Assembly: GCA_905147135.1 (NCBI GenBank)
Contig: LR990059.1
Coordinates: 16,081,001 to 16,145,000 of the forward strand
Length of the DNA: 64,000 nucleotides
DNA from: Blastobasis lacticolella
Lineage: Eukaryota; Arthropoda; Insecta; Lepidoptera; Blastobasidae
Direction: 5' to 3'
The translations under genes were made by a program, and so were the position numbers. The first letter of the stretch is position 1. Each line of letters opens with the position of its first letter. Shown here one piece after another: positions 63,413 to 64,000 of the stretch. Below the pieces are notes generated by a model. That model was not told the DNA's origin. It made no database searches and saw only the letters and a program-made list of their open reading frames with translations.

Positions 63413-64000
63413 CTTTTAATTAGGGATGTGCATTGCCGACTAGTTGGTTCTTTACTTATATTTATTACGGTATAAACATAAAATCAAAATCATATTTGTT
63501 TCCATTAAATCCTTTAGCTATCAGTAAACTATCTTATCTATTTCAGTCACGTTTGTATTTATAGAGGTGCCTTATTGCTGTTCACAGAGGACTGCAAGAG
63601 ATTGTGCCCGAAAATTGTGATTCTATTGTGATGAATGTTAAGTTTCAATGCTGATTGCAGTTGAGTGTTTGCACACGTGTTTGTGTTTTCCACCAAATGG
63701 AGCTCATTCAATCTTGCTAATATTAGGCCTGTACTTCAAAGCATATCAAAGGTTAGGCTAAACCTTACTATTCACAAGTTTGGTCTTGGTGTGCAGCTGT
63801 CAGCTTTGAGATAGAACAGCCAGATTTCATAAATAAGAGTCCTAAGAAAATTATTCGTAATATAGAGGGCATTGACACCAATGTTCAATGAATTGGATAT
63901 CAACATATCAAGTAATACTGAATGTGAAAGTTGGAAAGGGACCTAGACATACATTCTGGCTAGCCTGCAAAAACCATAGACAGTCCGTCTCTAATTTCAA

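Larger units (their letters stand above)
62005..64000. other. acf1 upstream intron, no WAC exon found
   Basis: Contains DNA element A (62533-62950) and a LINE 3' end (63295-63410). I looked on the minus strand for WAC-domain coding sequence and saw none. Confidence 0.4.

Overview
This is an animal nuclear window, almost certainly from a moth or butterfly. It is AT-rich with GT-AG introns. It is crowded with elements of lepidopteran type: RTE-like LINEs ending in GATGAT runs, tRNA-headed SINEs, LINE 3' ends shaped like GGCTGGAAGAGATCNCTTTTAGNGATAAG, and a TTAA-flanked piggyBac-type element. I rebuilt three protein genes exon by exon. Every junction in the models keeps the reading frame.

1-27486, minus strand: the first 13 recognised coding exons (640 residues) of a kinesin-3 motor of the KIF16B / Klp98A type, from the ATG at 27486 through motor, neck and FHA domain. 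The rest, including the expected PX tail, lies beyond base 1. A 9-kb intron (11658-20546) holds most of the mobile DNA, including a 727-codon RTE-like reverse transcriptase ORF.

27487-31260: intergenic DNA with a DNA transposon nested in another, a decayed RTE-like LINE and a DREF-type TATCGATA motif. 31261-33493, plus strand: a two-exon gene for a 78-residue single-pass membrane protein.

33500-38045: repeat DNA containing an RTE-like LINE fragment with its own nested insertion, both with readable target-site duplications; then the 3' flank of the third gene.

38046-62004, minus strand: 22 exons (1293 residues) of the chromatin remodeller subunit ACF1 / BAZ1A: DDT, WHIM, two PHD fingers and a C-terminal bromodomain. 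The N-terminal WAC domain was not found and should lie beyond base 64000.

The most unusual theme is local exon duplication. In four places a coding exon has extra copies of itself in the intron just downstream of it. Three sets are decayed ghosts: a kinesin coiled-coil exon, the second PHD exon and a WHIM exon. The fourth is a tandem array of twelve 131-bp units, seen as identical, each carrying the end of an acf1 exon plus its 5' splice site and a G-rich run. No tRNA, rRNA or CRISPR gene is seen; tRNA-like boxes belong to SINEs.
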